NCBI GenBank assembly: GCA_016124585.1
Contig: WGNL01000025.1
Coordinates: 1-64,000, forward strand
Direction of reading: 5' to 3'
Source: Bacteroidota bacterium
GTDB lineage: Bacteria; Bacteroidota; Bacteroidia; Chitinophagales; Saprospiraceae
DNA length: 64,000 nucleotides
Shown: positions 18,630 to 27,623 of the stretch, piece by piece
How positions within the stretch are numbered: the stretch's first letter is position 1
How the letters are laid out: every line of letters begins with the position of its first letter
The notes under the pieces: generated by a model
The model's database searches: none
What the model was told of the DNA's origin: nothing
What the model saw: the letters and a program-made list of their open reading frames with translations, nothing else
Made by a program: the position numbers and the translations under genes

Positions 18630-18758
18630 TGTATTAGAATTAAATGGTAAAGAATCGATTTAGCTTCGGTAAAATTACTCCTTGCCTCTTTTTATTTGGT
18701 ATTTTTTTGAAAAAAAGCTGAAAATCTTTGATGAGAGGGTTAAATCTCTAATTGTCAC

Positions 18759-18766
18759 TACATTTG
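18759..18766 (+). promoter_or_regulatory. Candidate -7 box for patatin gene
   Basis: TACATTTG matches TAnnTTTG and lies 40 bases before the patatin ATG. No good -33 element is seen at the expected distance, so support is partial. Confidence 0.4.
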
Positions 18767-18806
18767 GCAAAATTTCACAATTATTAGTTAATAAAATTGG
18801 CCAAAA

Positions 18807-19928
18807 ATGAAAACGTTGCATGACCATTTATACCAAAGTAAAGTTACCTCAGAACCTAAACGGATACTAGCAATGGATGGTGGAGGGATACGAGGGGCTC
18901 TCACTTTGGGAATACTCAAAACTGTTGAAGACAAGCTCCGAATTCGACATGGCAACAGTCCTGATTTTCGTTTATGCCACTATTTTGACCTTATTGGCGG
19001 CACAAGTACAGGTTCAATCATTGCAACATTGCTGGCAATTGGAAAAAGCGTTGATGAAATCCAGGCGATGTACCAAGATTTGGGTGGCAGGGTGTTCAGT
19101 AAGTCTCGGCTATTATCGTTGCTGCGCCCCGGTAAGTTTGATGTTGCCGAACTTGAAAAACTGCTTGAGGAGCAACTTGGGCAGGAAACACTCGGAAGCG
19201 ACAAACTTCTAACTGGTCTTTGCATCGTAGCCAAGCGTGCGGATACTGGAGGTACTTGGGCTTTTCTTAATCATCCTGATGGAAAATATTTTGATGACAA
19301 CAAGGGAATATTATTGAGAAGTGCAGTCAGGGCGAGTAGTGCTGCTCCTACCTATTTTGATGCGGAGGCTTTCGATGTAGGCAATGGACAAATTGGGGCT
19401 TTCGTGGATGGCGGAGTGAGTATGCACAACAACCCTGCACTCTTACTTTTCTTGATAGCAACGCTAAAAGGCTTCCCTTACAGATGGAAAACTGGGGCAG
19501 AAATGATTGAATTGGTGTCGGTAGGAACTGGCTTTGCAAAAGTACGGCGGAGGGTAGATGAATGCGTAGGCATTCCAGGTGTCAAATGGGCACCGGTAGT
19601 GCCTGCGATGCTCATGGATGATGCTGACATGCACAACCAATTGCTGCTCCAATACATGTCAACTTCTCCGACCGCTAAGGCAATAAATTCAGAAATTGGT
19701 GACTTAAGTGAAGACCTGCTGACCTCGACTCCATTATTTCATTATGTTCGTTATGATGTTCCATTGGAACAGAATTATCTTAATGAGCTGGGTTTCCCAA
19801 AAGTGGTCGCTGAAAAAATAAGGGAAATGTCAGATTCAAAAAATAAGGAAGTGCTAAGAGATATAGGTATTGAAGCTGGTAAAAGAATTGTAAAAGACGA
19901 GCATTTTCCAGCCGTTTTTAATGTATAA
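18807..19928 (+). CDS. Patatin-like phospholipase
   Basis: A 373-residue protein with a complete patatin catalytic set. The oxyanion-hole loop DGGGIRG is at residues 24-30, the nucleophile elbow GTSTG at 65-69 (Ser67), and the catalytic-dyad Asp201 is in FVDGGVSMHNNP. Patatins are lipid acyl hydrolases that release fatty acids from membrane lipids. CapV-type members act as membrane-destroying effectors in CBASS defence. There is no signal peptide, which suits a cytosolic enzyme acting on the inner membrane. It is divergent from a DUF4231/SLATT-like membrane protein, so both products target membranes. The enzyme class is firm; a defence role is inference, and ordinary lipid turnover is the alternative. 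Confidence 0.88.
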   Translation: MKTLHDHLYQSKVTSEPKRILAMDGGGIRGALTLGILKTVEDKLRIRHGNSPDFRLCHYFDLIGGTSTGSIIATLLAIGKSVDEIQAMYQDLGGRVFSKSRLLSLLRPGKFDVAELEKLLEEQLGQETLGSDKLLTGLCIVAKRADTGGTWAFLNHPDGKYFDDNKGILLRSAVRASSAAPTYFDAEAFDVGNGQIGAFVDGGVSMHNNPALLLFLIATLKGFPYRWKTGAEMIELVSVGTGFAKVRRRVDECVGIPGVKWAPVVPAMLMDDADMHNQLLLQYMSTSPTAKAINSEIGDLSEDLLTSTPLFHYVRYDVPLEQNYLNELGFPKVVAEKIREMSDSKNKEVLRDIGIEAGKRIVKDEHFPAVFNV

Positions 19929-19994
19929 TACATGGTTGCATTTTGCCAAACTATTCTAATTGGAATTAGAGGGACTCGTGGATGATTTTTGTGG

Positions 19995-20606
19995 CTAAAT
20001 ATTTAATCTGCCTGCGCAAAATATTAAATCCAAAATGCTGAGATTTTGGATAAATCCAAGTCTATCTTCAAACACTTGTGGATATCTAACTGATTCTTTT
20101 TCAGTGCGTTGTGATGAATTCTTTTGTTCAAAATTATTTCTTAAATCTGTTTTGCCCTCAGGTAAAACCTCATATTGTTCGGTAAGTAATATTGGCGTGT
20201 TCAATTTTAATATTTTCATTGAAACCATTAATAAATCATAGTTCCAATCCCATAAGAATTCATATTTTTTCTTCGTAAAAAATGGCGCATATAGTTCCGA
20301 ATAATGTTCAAAAAACGGCGAATTGCCATATGCGGTGCATATGGCCCTCCAATGTCGAATTTGCCAAGGTTCGTCATAAGCAATCCGTACATCCCTAATA
20401 CCCTGTTGTTGGTTTTTACCCTTCCGCAATGGCACAGACAACCTATGCGGTCCGTTTACGGCTGCAATAATGCAGCGATTGCGATAGCTTCCTTTTACAT
20501 AATGCTCATTCTGTTCCAAATATACTTTAGAAGCATTGGCCACCGCTTTAAACCACATGACTGGTGGACAATAAAACAAAGGTAAAACGATTACAGGTTG
20601 GTCCAT
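19995..20606 (-). CDS. WbqC-like family protein
   Basis: A 203-residue protein with the WbqC/YvqC-like layout. It begins with VLPLFYCPPVMWFKAVANAS, then EQNEHYVKGSYRNRCII, LSVPLRKGKNQQQ, and a central WQIRHWRAICTAYGNSPFFE followed by KKKYEFLWDWN. WbqC-like genes often lie in polysaccharide or O-antigen loci, but their biochemical role is not settled. Its ATG directly abuts the stop of the HMG-CoA synthase gene (TAA then ATG, no gap), so translation is probably coupled to that gene. An Arg/His-rich catalytic-looking core (RHWRAI) is visible. Confidence 0.82.
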   Translation of the reverse strand: MDQPVIVLPLFYCPPVMWFKAVANASKVYLEQNEHYVKGSYRNRCIIAAVNGPHRLSVPLRKGKNQQQGIRDVRIAYDEPWQIRHWRAICTAYGNSPFFEHYSELYAPFFTKKKYEFLWDWNYDLLMVSMKILKLNTPILLTEQYEVLPEGKTDLRNNFEQKNSSQRTEKESVRYPQVFEDRLGFIQNLSILDLIFCAGRLNI

Positions 20607-21935
20607 TTATACAGTTACGAAATCTTTTCTGAGTATCTCTGCTTTTCCATTTAGGTGGAAAACCCCATAATATCGTGCACCAAGCTCATTGCCAGTTTTG
20701 CCAATGGAATGCAGCGCAAATTTGTCCTCTTTTGGCAGTACAGATTGCTGTCTTTGATGATGGTGCAACTGCTCATAAGTTTCATAGTCCAGTGCACGGC
20801 GGTTTTCCAATTTGTTGGACAAATCAAAATTGTTCGCTACCTTCTGCCAATCTCGCTGAACAATCCCCTCAAAAACTTTGGATTTGGAACCACTGCCGTA
20901 TGCCACGAATCCAATTTTTTTACCTCCCAACTTGCTGTTTTCCAAAGCATCAAAATACAAAGTGCTCATCAAAGCCATGAAGACGGAGCCAGTGTACAGG
21001 TTGCCGATTTGGCTGCTGGCTCGCTGTGCTTTCTCCAGTTTTTTATTGACAAACGCTTGATATTCAGGTGATTTTGAAATAGTCTTGGCATCAAACTCTC
21101 CATCCCATTTACCTTTGGCAATCATTTCCTTGGCGAACTCCTCAACATAAATCCGCTTGGCGTGGAAAGAGTAGGGGAGGTGGAAGGCCATGCGTTCCCA
21201 GCGGTCGCTAAGGGCAGTTTCGGTAGCACCTGAAACTTGGCGGAAATGCTCCAATGCCTCCGTCATCCGATATTGGTAGCACTGGTTGGAAAAAGGGCCG
21301 TCAAACACTGGCGTCTCAGAAAACTGCTTGCGGCGAGGCTTATAAAAATCATGCACGCTTTCCATGGCAACGCCAAATTGTCGGGTCAGCACCAGCAACC
21401 TTGGATTCCATTTCACCAAAACAGCCACTGCGCCAGCGCCTTGCGTGTACTCGCCTGTGGAGTCGCTTTCATATTTGGCGAAGTCGCTAGCGACCACGAT
21501 GGCGATGCGCTCCTTGTCACCTGCCACCCAGTCGAGGCAATTTTCGAGGGCATCCGTGGCACCAATGCAGGCAAAGGTCATGTCCACCACATCGCAGTGG
21601 CGGAAGCTGCCGCCGAGACGCTGCTGCACCATTTCCACGGCATAAGTGGCGGTGGGTTTTGCGCCATCCAAAGCACTTTCGGTGCCTAGGTAAATCCTGC
21701 CAATTTGCTCTGGTCTTAGCCCATTTTTTTCCATCAATTCGCTGATTGCCTCCGCTGCCATTGTGGCGGCATCCTCATGCACATCGGGGAAAGCCATTTT
21801 CAGCAAGCCGAGTCCATGGGCCAATTTTTCATACTGGATGCCACGGGCTTCCGCCAAATCACGGATGTCGAGGTAGAGGGAAGGCACGTAAGTGGCCATG
21901 TCATCAATGCCAACGGGCAAGTTTCTTTTTGCCAT
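20607..21935 (-). CDS. Hydroxymethylglutaryl-CoA synthase family protein
   Basis: A 442-residue thiolase-fold enzyme. HMG-CoA synthase features include GIDDMATYVPSLYLDIRDLA at the N terminus, GTESALDGAKPTATYAVEM with the catalytic Glu region, and the nucleophilic Cys123 in DMTFACIGATDAL. These are followed by VASDFAKYESDSTGEYTQGAGA and a C-terminal GSVFMALMSTL that closes the active site. The enzyme condenses acetyl-CoA with acetoacetyl-CoA to HMG-CoA, the entry to mevalonate-derived isoprenoids; some paralogues install beta-branches in polyketides. No polyketide genes are in the window, which favours mevalonate synthesis (inference). The WbqC-like gene follows without a gap. Confidence 0.88.
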   Translation of the reverse strand: MAKRNLPVGIDDMATYVPSLYLDIRDLAEARGIQYEKLAHGLGLLKMAFPDVHEDAATMAAEAISELMEKNGLRPEQIGRIYLGTESALDGAKPTATYAVEMVQQRLGGSFRHCDVVDMTFACIGATDALENCLDWVAGDKERIAIVVASDFAKYESDSTGEYTQGAGAVAVLVKWNPRLLVLTRQFGVAMESVHDFYKPRRKQFSETPVFDGPFSNQCYQYRMTEALEHFRQVSGATETALSDRWERMAFHLPYSFHAKRIYVEEFAKEMIAKGKWDGEFDAKTISKSPEYQAFVNKKLEKAQRASSQIGNLYTGSVFMALMSTLYFDALENSKLGGKKIGFVAYGSGSKSKVFEGIVQRDWQKVANNFDLSNKLENRRALDYETYEQLHHHQRQQSVLPKEDKFALHSIGKTGNELGARYYGVFHLNGKAEILRKDFVTV

Positions 21936-22089
21936 TTTTTTATGAATAAAAGATGAGTATTGATTGATGAATCAGGCAATAAGGGCTACTACACAATAAT
22001 CTGGCTGTGGTTCATTCAATCAGGCAAGGCCGCAAAGATAGCCATTGCACCGAGTTAACAAAGGAATGAAAGAAGGGTTTTAAAAAACA

Positions 22090-22120
22090 GAAGCCCCCAC
22101 CGAAAAACGGTGGGGGCTTC
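22090..22120 (-). terminator. Rho-independent terminator after groL
   Basis: A perfect 13-bp G/C-rich stem with a five-base loop lies about 80 bases past the groL stop. On the minus strand the stem is followed by TGTTTTTTAAAA, a U-rich tail, so it terminates transcription coming from groL. Confidence 0.85.
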
Positions 22121-22201
22121 CTATCTTAAACATTTCACAGTTCATTTAGCAAATCCACAGTCACCGACTGCGAACTGCTAACTGGCGAACTGCCAACTTT
22201 T

Positions 22202-23839
<1,638 letters not shown>

Positions 23840-23959
23840 CTAAAGATTGTTGGATTGTTATATTGTTGAATTGTTGGGCTTGGCTATTTGCCCTGATGAT
23901 TTGATTTTGAATCAAACGACGTAAAATCGTGAATCCAAAATCGTAATTCGTAACTCAAA

Positions 23960-24235
23960 TTACTTGTCCATCACCACGAGGATGTCATCCTCACGCATAA
24001 TGAGGTAATCAACGCCATCGTAGTTCATTTCTTGGCCAGCGTACTTACCGTAAAGCACGATGTCGCCTTTTTTCACGGTCATTTTCTTATCGTCCTTGCC
24101 GGGACCAACGGCAACGATTTCGCCACGCTGTGGCTTTTCTTTGGCGGTGTCAGGGATGATGATGCCCCCTTTTGTTTTCTCTTCTGCGGGTGCTGGTTTC
24201 ACCACAACCCTGTCATTGATAGGCTTAAACTTCAT
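23960..24235 (-). CDS. groS: Co-chaperonin GroES
   Basis: A 91-residue heptameric lid of the GroEL chamber. It contains [20 protein letters not shown], then the mobile-loop isoleucines [21 protein letters not shown] and a C-terminal [15 protein letters not shown]. Length and motif order are standard. It is the first gene of the groS-groL pair. The ATG gives the normal N terminus (MKFKPINDR). Confidence 0.97.
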   Translation of the reverse strand: MKFKPINDRVVVKPAPAEEKTKGGIIIPDTAKEKPQRGEIVAVGPGKDDKKMTVKKGDIVLYGKYAGQEMNYDGVDYLIMREDDILVVMDK

Positions 24236-24533
24236 AGTAATTAACTGTTTTGAATGTTGAATTTATTTATTGTTGGAATTTTCATCCAGAATGACTTTCA
24301 AACCAAACAAGATTTGTCAGCTAGGATAAATATTCTCGTTTGACAACCGCACCTATCAGGGATTGTGCCATTGGAGAAAATGTGACGAACTGTCATTATT
24401 TTGGCAGGTATTGTAAATTATGGCGTGTCAATTTGGCAAAAAATATTCTCGACTGGTAGATTGGTTCAAAGGTTTGTGGCGCCTGTTTCACAATGGTACA
24501 TCTTAAAAATTCAGCAATCCATAACTTTGCCCT

Positions 24534-25586
24534 ATGATTGAAGTATCCAGTAAAAAAGACATTCGCCAATTGTCAAAAGATGAACTTTTGGCAGCTTTCA
24601 TTGAAAAGGGCGAGCCAAAGTTTCGGGCGAACCAAGTTTGGGAGTGGCTTTGGAAAAAAGGTGCCCATAGTTTTGAGCAGATGACCAATCTAAGCAAGCC
24701 GCTACGGGAGTGGTTGGATGCCAATTTTGTCATCCGTTTCATTGTAGAAGACAAGGTGCAAAACAGCAATGATGGCACCATCAAGACCCGCTTCCGACTG
24801 CACGATGGCCACCTTATCGAATCAGTGCTGATACCAGTGCCAGACGACCGTCGGTTTACGGTTTGCGTAAGCAGCCAAGTTGGGTGCAGCCTTACTTGTG
24901 CTTTTTGTGCTACCGGGCAAATGAAGCGGGTGCGAAACCTTGATGCCGCAGAAATTTATGACCAAGTGCTGCTGGTGAACCGCCAATGTGAGGCGGCTTT
25001 CGGCCATCCGTTGACCAACATCGTTTACATGGGCATGGGCGAGCCGCTGTTGGCCTATCGTCCTGTGATGGAGAGTATTGAAAAAATCACTTCGCCTGAA
25101 GGCTTGGGTATGTCGCCGAAACGAATCACGGTGAGTACGGCGGGCATTGCGAAGATGATAAAACAGCTCGCTGATGACAATGCAAAAATAAATCTCGCCC
25201 TTAGCCTGCATGCCCCTACTGATGAAAAAAGGAATGAAATAATGCCCATCAACGAAGCCAACAACTTGGAAGTTTTGATGGATGCGTTGCATTATTTTTA
25301 TAAACAGACTGGAAATCGCCTCAGTTACGAATACATTGCTTTCAACGATTTCAATGAAAGCTACGATGACGCTGTTGCACTGCTCCGGCTTTGCCAGCGC
25401 TTCCCGGTACGAGTGAATATCATTGAGTATAACCCAGTATCGGGATTGGATTTTGTGAAGGCAAACGAAGACAAGATTGACCGATTTGCCAGATTTCTAA
25501 GTAATAATGGCGTGATGACCACTGTACGCCGAAGTCGTGGTAAAGATATTGATGCTGCCTGCGGGCAATTGGCAAACAAGGATTGA
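24534..25586 (+). CDS. rlmN: Dual-specificity RNA methyltransferase RlmN
   Basis: A 350-residue radical-SAM enzyme that methylates C2 of A2503 in 23S rRNA and A37 of some tRNAs. The radical-SAM iron-sulphur motif is CSLTCAFC (C118, C122, C125). The SAM-binding GMGEPLLAY and NLALSLHAP segments follow. The conserved C-terminal Cys343 in DIDAACGQLA is the methyl-carrier residue expected for RlmN, with the second catalytic Cys in this family near it. Family length and the WLWKKGAHSFEQMTNLSK N-terminal domain are as expected. The ATG lies about 300 bases from the divergent groS start. Confidence 0.96.
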   Translation: MIEVSSKKDIRQLSKDELLAAFIEKGEPKFRANQVWEWLWKKGAHSFEQMTNLSKPLREWLDANFVIRFIVEDKVQNSNDGTIKTRFRLHDGHLIESVLIPVPDDRRFTVCVSSQVGCSLTCAFCATGQMKRVRNLDAAEIYDQVLLVNRQCEAAFGHPLTNIVYMGMGEPLLAYRPVMESIEKITSPEGLGMSPKRITVSTAGIAKMIKQLADDNAKINLALSLHAPTDEKRNEIMPINEANNLEVLMDALHYFYKQTGNRLSYEYIAFNDFNESYDDAVALLRLCQRFPVRVNIIEYNPVSGLDFVKANEDKIDRFARFLSNNGVMTTVRRSRGKDIDAACGQLANKD

Positions 25587-25634
25587 TTTTCATGTCAAGT
25601 TTTGTTCGGTTTTTCAGAAAGTGAAAAATTGCGT

Positions 25635-25642
25635 TAGATTTG
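25635..25642 (+). promoter_or_regulatory. Candidate -7 box for EAD-TonB gene
   Basis: TAGATTTG fits TAnnTTTG and lies 67 bases before the ATG at 25709. The -33 region is T-rich but lacks a clear TTTG at the right distance. Confidence 0.4.
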
Positions 25643-25708
25643 GGTTTTTGCAGATTTGTTGCTTTCGTTGCGACAAAAATCGTTTTGCATTTACCAAAAC
25701 TTCCCACC

Positions 25709-27565
25709 ATGAAAACTTTGGAAACCATTCAAAATGAGCTTCGTGACCTGATTGCCCAAGGTATCGACCTCACCTTGGCAGCACTAAAAAAAACTTTGAT
25801 TCCTGGCACCGACCGCCACAATGACTTAATACTGCTGGAAGGGCGTTACCAAGATGTCAGCAGGCAACTACTGCAAGGCATCATCGCCAATGAGGAGGCG
25901 ACCTTGGAATTCAACAAAATCCGCAAAGAACTGCTGGACTTCATCAATGGGCTCAAAGAATCGGATATCCCAGGCATGGTTGCTGCCTCAACGGAAAGTG
26001 GTATTTCAGATGTTTACAATGGGGAAGTCATTTATCGCATTCCCAAGAAAATGCAGTTGGGAATTGAATCTGAATGCATCGTTAGGTTGGCTTTTGACAG
26101 GAAAGTGATTCTCCATGATTTTGAAATACATGTTGGAGATGTGATGAAAGACCTCCGTATTTCAGATGTGATGGGTGTCGAACTCCTCGACCCCAACGCC
26201 GACAAGGCGTTCACCATTACCACCTTGAACGACACAGTGCAATTTGTGGAAAAAGACCTTGTGACGGAATGGATTTTCTGCGTGACGCCATTGAAAGCAG
26301 GTGAATTCCCTTTGGTCTTGAAAATTTCCATCATCGAAATCATCAACGGCATAGAGCGCAAGCGCAACGAGGTTTTGAAAGAGCAAGTGCAGATAGTTAC
26401 AGAAAAACCAGCGGATGCCACCCCCGATTTTGTAAGTGCGGGATATTCTTGGCACGTCACCAATTCAGAAGAGCAGCGAGCAGTACCCCTTGATGGCGTT
26501 AAGGGAATTGAGCCTCAACCAAATATTCCAGCGCCAGCGCCGCCTAGTCCATCCGTTCCACCACCATCACCAGTTCCAATGCCGCAAGCGCCCAATGCCA
26601 GCAAGGCACTTGGCCTTGGGTTCATTGGTAGAGTTGCCGCAGCTGTAGTAGTTTTAGTGATTGGTAGTATCGCCTTGAGGCCGTATATTTTTGATACAAA
26701 TCCTGATATTAATTCGGATGTTGTAGATAATAGCCCTGCTGGTAAATTGAGAAAATTGAGAAGCAATCCCAGCCGAGCGGATTTGGAGGCATTTATTCGG
26801 GAAAACCCTACCGCAGCGGAGGCTACTACTGCAATGATGCTCTTGGACAGTTTGGAAGATGCAGCATGGCAATCTGCATTGGCCTCAAATGAGTCCGAGA
26901 AGGTAATGGATTATTTGAACGAATATCCTTTGGGAAAACATGCCTCTGAAGCGGCTCAATGGTTGGATGCGACAAATCGTGGGGAGGAGGATGTTGCGAC
27001 AGTAGATTCAACGGCAGTCATTGAGGTAGTCCCAGATGAAGATCCCCATACCCCCAAACCAGCCAGACCAAATGTTCAAAAACAAAAGCCTAAGATAGCT
27101 CCAAAACCGACTTCTCCGAATACATCTACAAAGCCACCAGTCACAAAACCACCCGTTGAAAAGCCAAAAACAGACCCTGTCAAACCTGCCCCAGAAGACC
27201 CGAACAAACCAGTTCCGATGGTCTCAGCAGCCCGAAGGCCGGTTTTCAAAAAATGCAACAACTCCAATAAAGAGAAGGAGGAAAAATGTACGGAAGAAAA
27301 GATTTATCTATACTTGAAAAATGGTTTTTCATACCCGCAACAGGCAATGGACCAATCCATTGAAGGGACAGTTGTTGTCAGCTTTGTGGTAGAGCGAAAT
27401 GGTTCCATTACGGAAGTGAAAGCGCTCAATGACATTGGAGGCGGGTGTGCAAAAGAGGCAGTGCGTTTAATAAAAACTTTACCCAAATTCAAGCCTGGAC
27501 TGAACGGGAATGGAGAGCCAATTCGGGTGCAATACACACAGCCAGTGCGATTTAGCTTGCGATAA
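25709..27565 (+). CDS. EAD11-like / TonB C-terminal fusion membrane protein
   Basis: A 618-residue multidomain protein. Residues 1-83 are helical with RHNDLILLEGRYQDVSRQ and KIRKELLDFI, which by eye match the effector-associated domain 11 pattern found in bacterial conflict proteins. Residues about 104-235 form a beta-rich domain (GEVIYRIPKKMQLGIESE onward). A Pro-rich linker (268-295) precedes one membrane helix (303-324). Residues 345-420 carry two short helical repeats such as DYLNEYPLGKHASEAAQWLD. A second Pro/Lys linker (445-505), typical of TonB, leads to a TonB C-terminal domain (530-618) with SIEGTVVVSFVVERNGSITE and a terminal VRFSLR. The predicted topology is EAD in the cytosol and TonB domain in the periplasm. 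Ordinary TonB has the helix at its N terminus, so the 300-residue cytosolic region is unusual. The start at 25709 is preferred over an upstream extension. A dynamin-like GTPase gene follows after 58 bases. Confidence 0.82.
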   Translation: MKTLETIQNELRDLIAQGIDLTLAALKKTLIPGTDRHNDLILLEGRYQDVSRQLLQGIIANEEATLEFNKIRKELLDFINGLKESDIPGMVAASTESGISDVYNGEVIYRIPKKMQLGIESECIVRLAFDRKVILHDFEIHVGDVMKDLRISDVMGVELLDPNADKAFTITTLNDTVQFVEKDLVTEWIFCVTPLKAGEFPLVLKISIIEIINGIERKRNEVLKEQVQIVTEKPADATPDFVSAGYSWHVTNSEEQRAVPLDGVKGIEPQPNIPAPAPPSPSVPPPSPVPMPQAPNASKALGLGFIGRVAAAVVVLVIGSIALRPYIFDTNPDINSDVVDNSPAGKLRKLRSNPSRADLEAFIRENPTAAEATTAMMLLDSLEDAAWQSALASNESEKVMDYLNEYPLGKHASEAAQWLDATNRGEEDVATVDSTAVIEVVPDEDPHTPKPARPNVQKQKPKIAPKPTSPNTSTKPPVTKPPVEKPKTDPVKPAPEDPNKPVPMVSAARRPVFKKCNNSNKEKEEKCTEEKIYLYLKNGFSYPQQAMDQSIEGTVVVSFVVERNGSITEVKALNDIGGGCAKEAVRLIKTLPKFKPGLNGNGEPIRVQYTQPVRFSLR

Positions 27566-27588
27566 ATTAGGTGACCGACGTAGTTTTG
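27557..27588 (+). promoter_or_regulatory. Candidate promoter for dynamin-like gene
   Basis: TAGTTTTG at 27581-27588 matches TAnnTTTG. A TTG at 27557-27559 lies 21 bases upstream, overlapping the end of the preceding gene. The ATG is 35 bases downstream. It may allow expression separate from the EAD-TonB gene. Confidence 0.45.
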
Positions 27589-27623
27589 TGAGTCTTAATC
27601 TTTCGTAAAACGAAAATATTTTC

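Noticed and set aside
24236-24533. CIRCE operator for the groS-groL operon
   Set aside because: I looked for the TTAGCACTC-N9-GAGTGCTAA pattern on both strands and did not find it.
25640-25708. Upstream extension of the EAD-TonB protein
   Set aside because: The extra 23 residues lack EAD character and include the likely -7 box; the ATG at 25709 begins directly with the conserved-looking helix.
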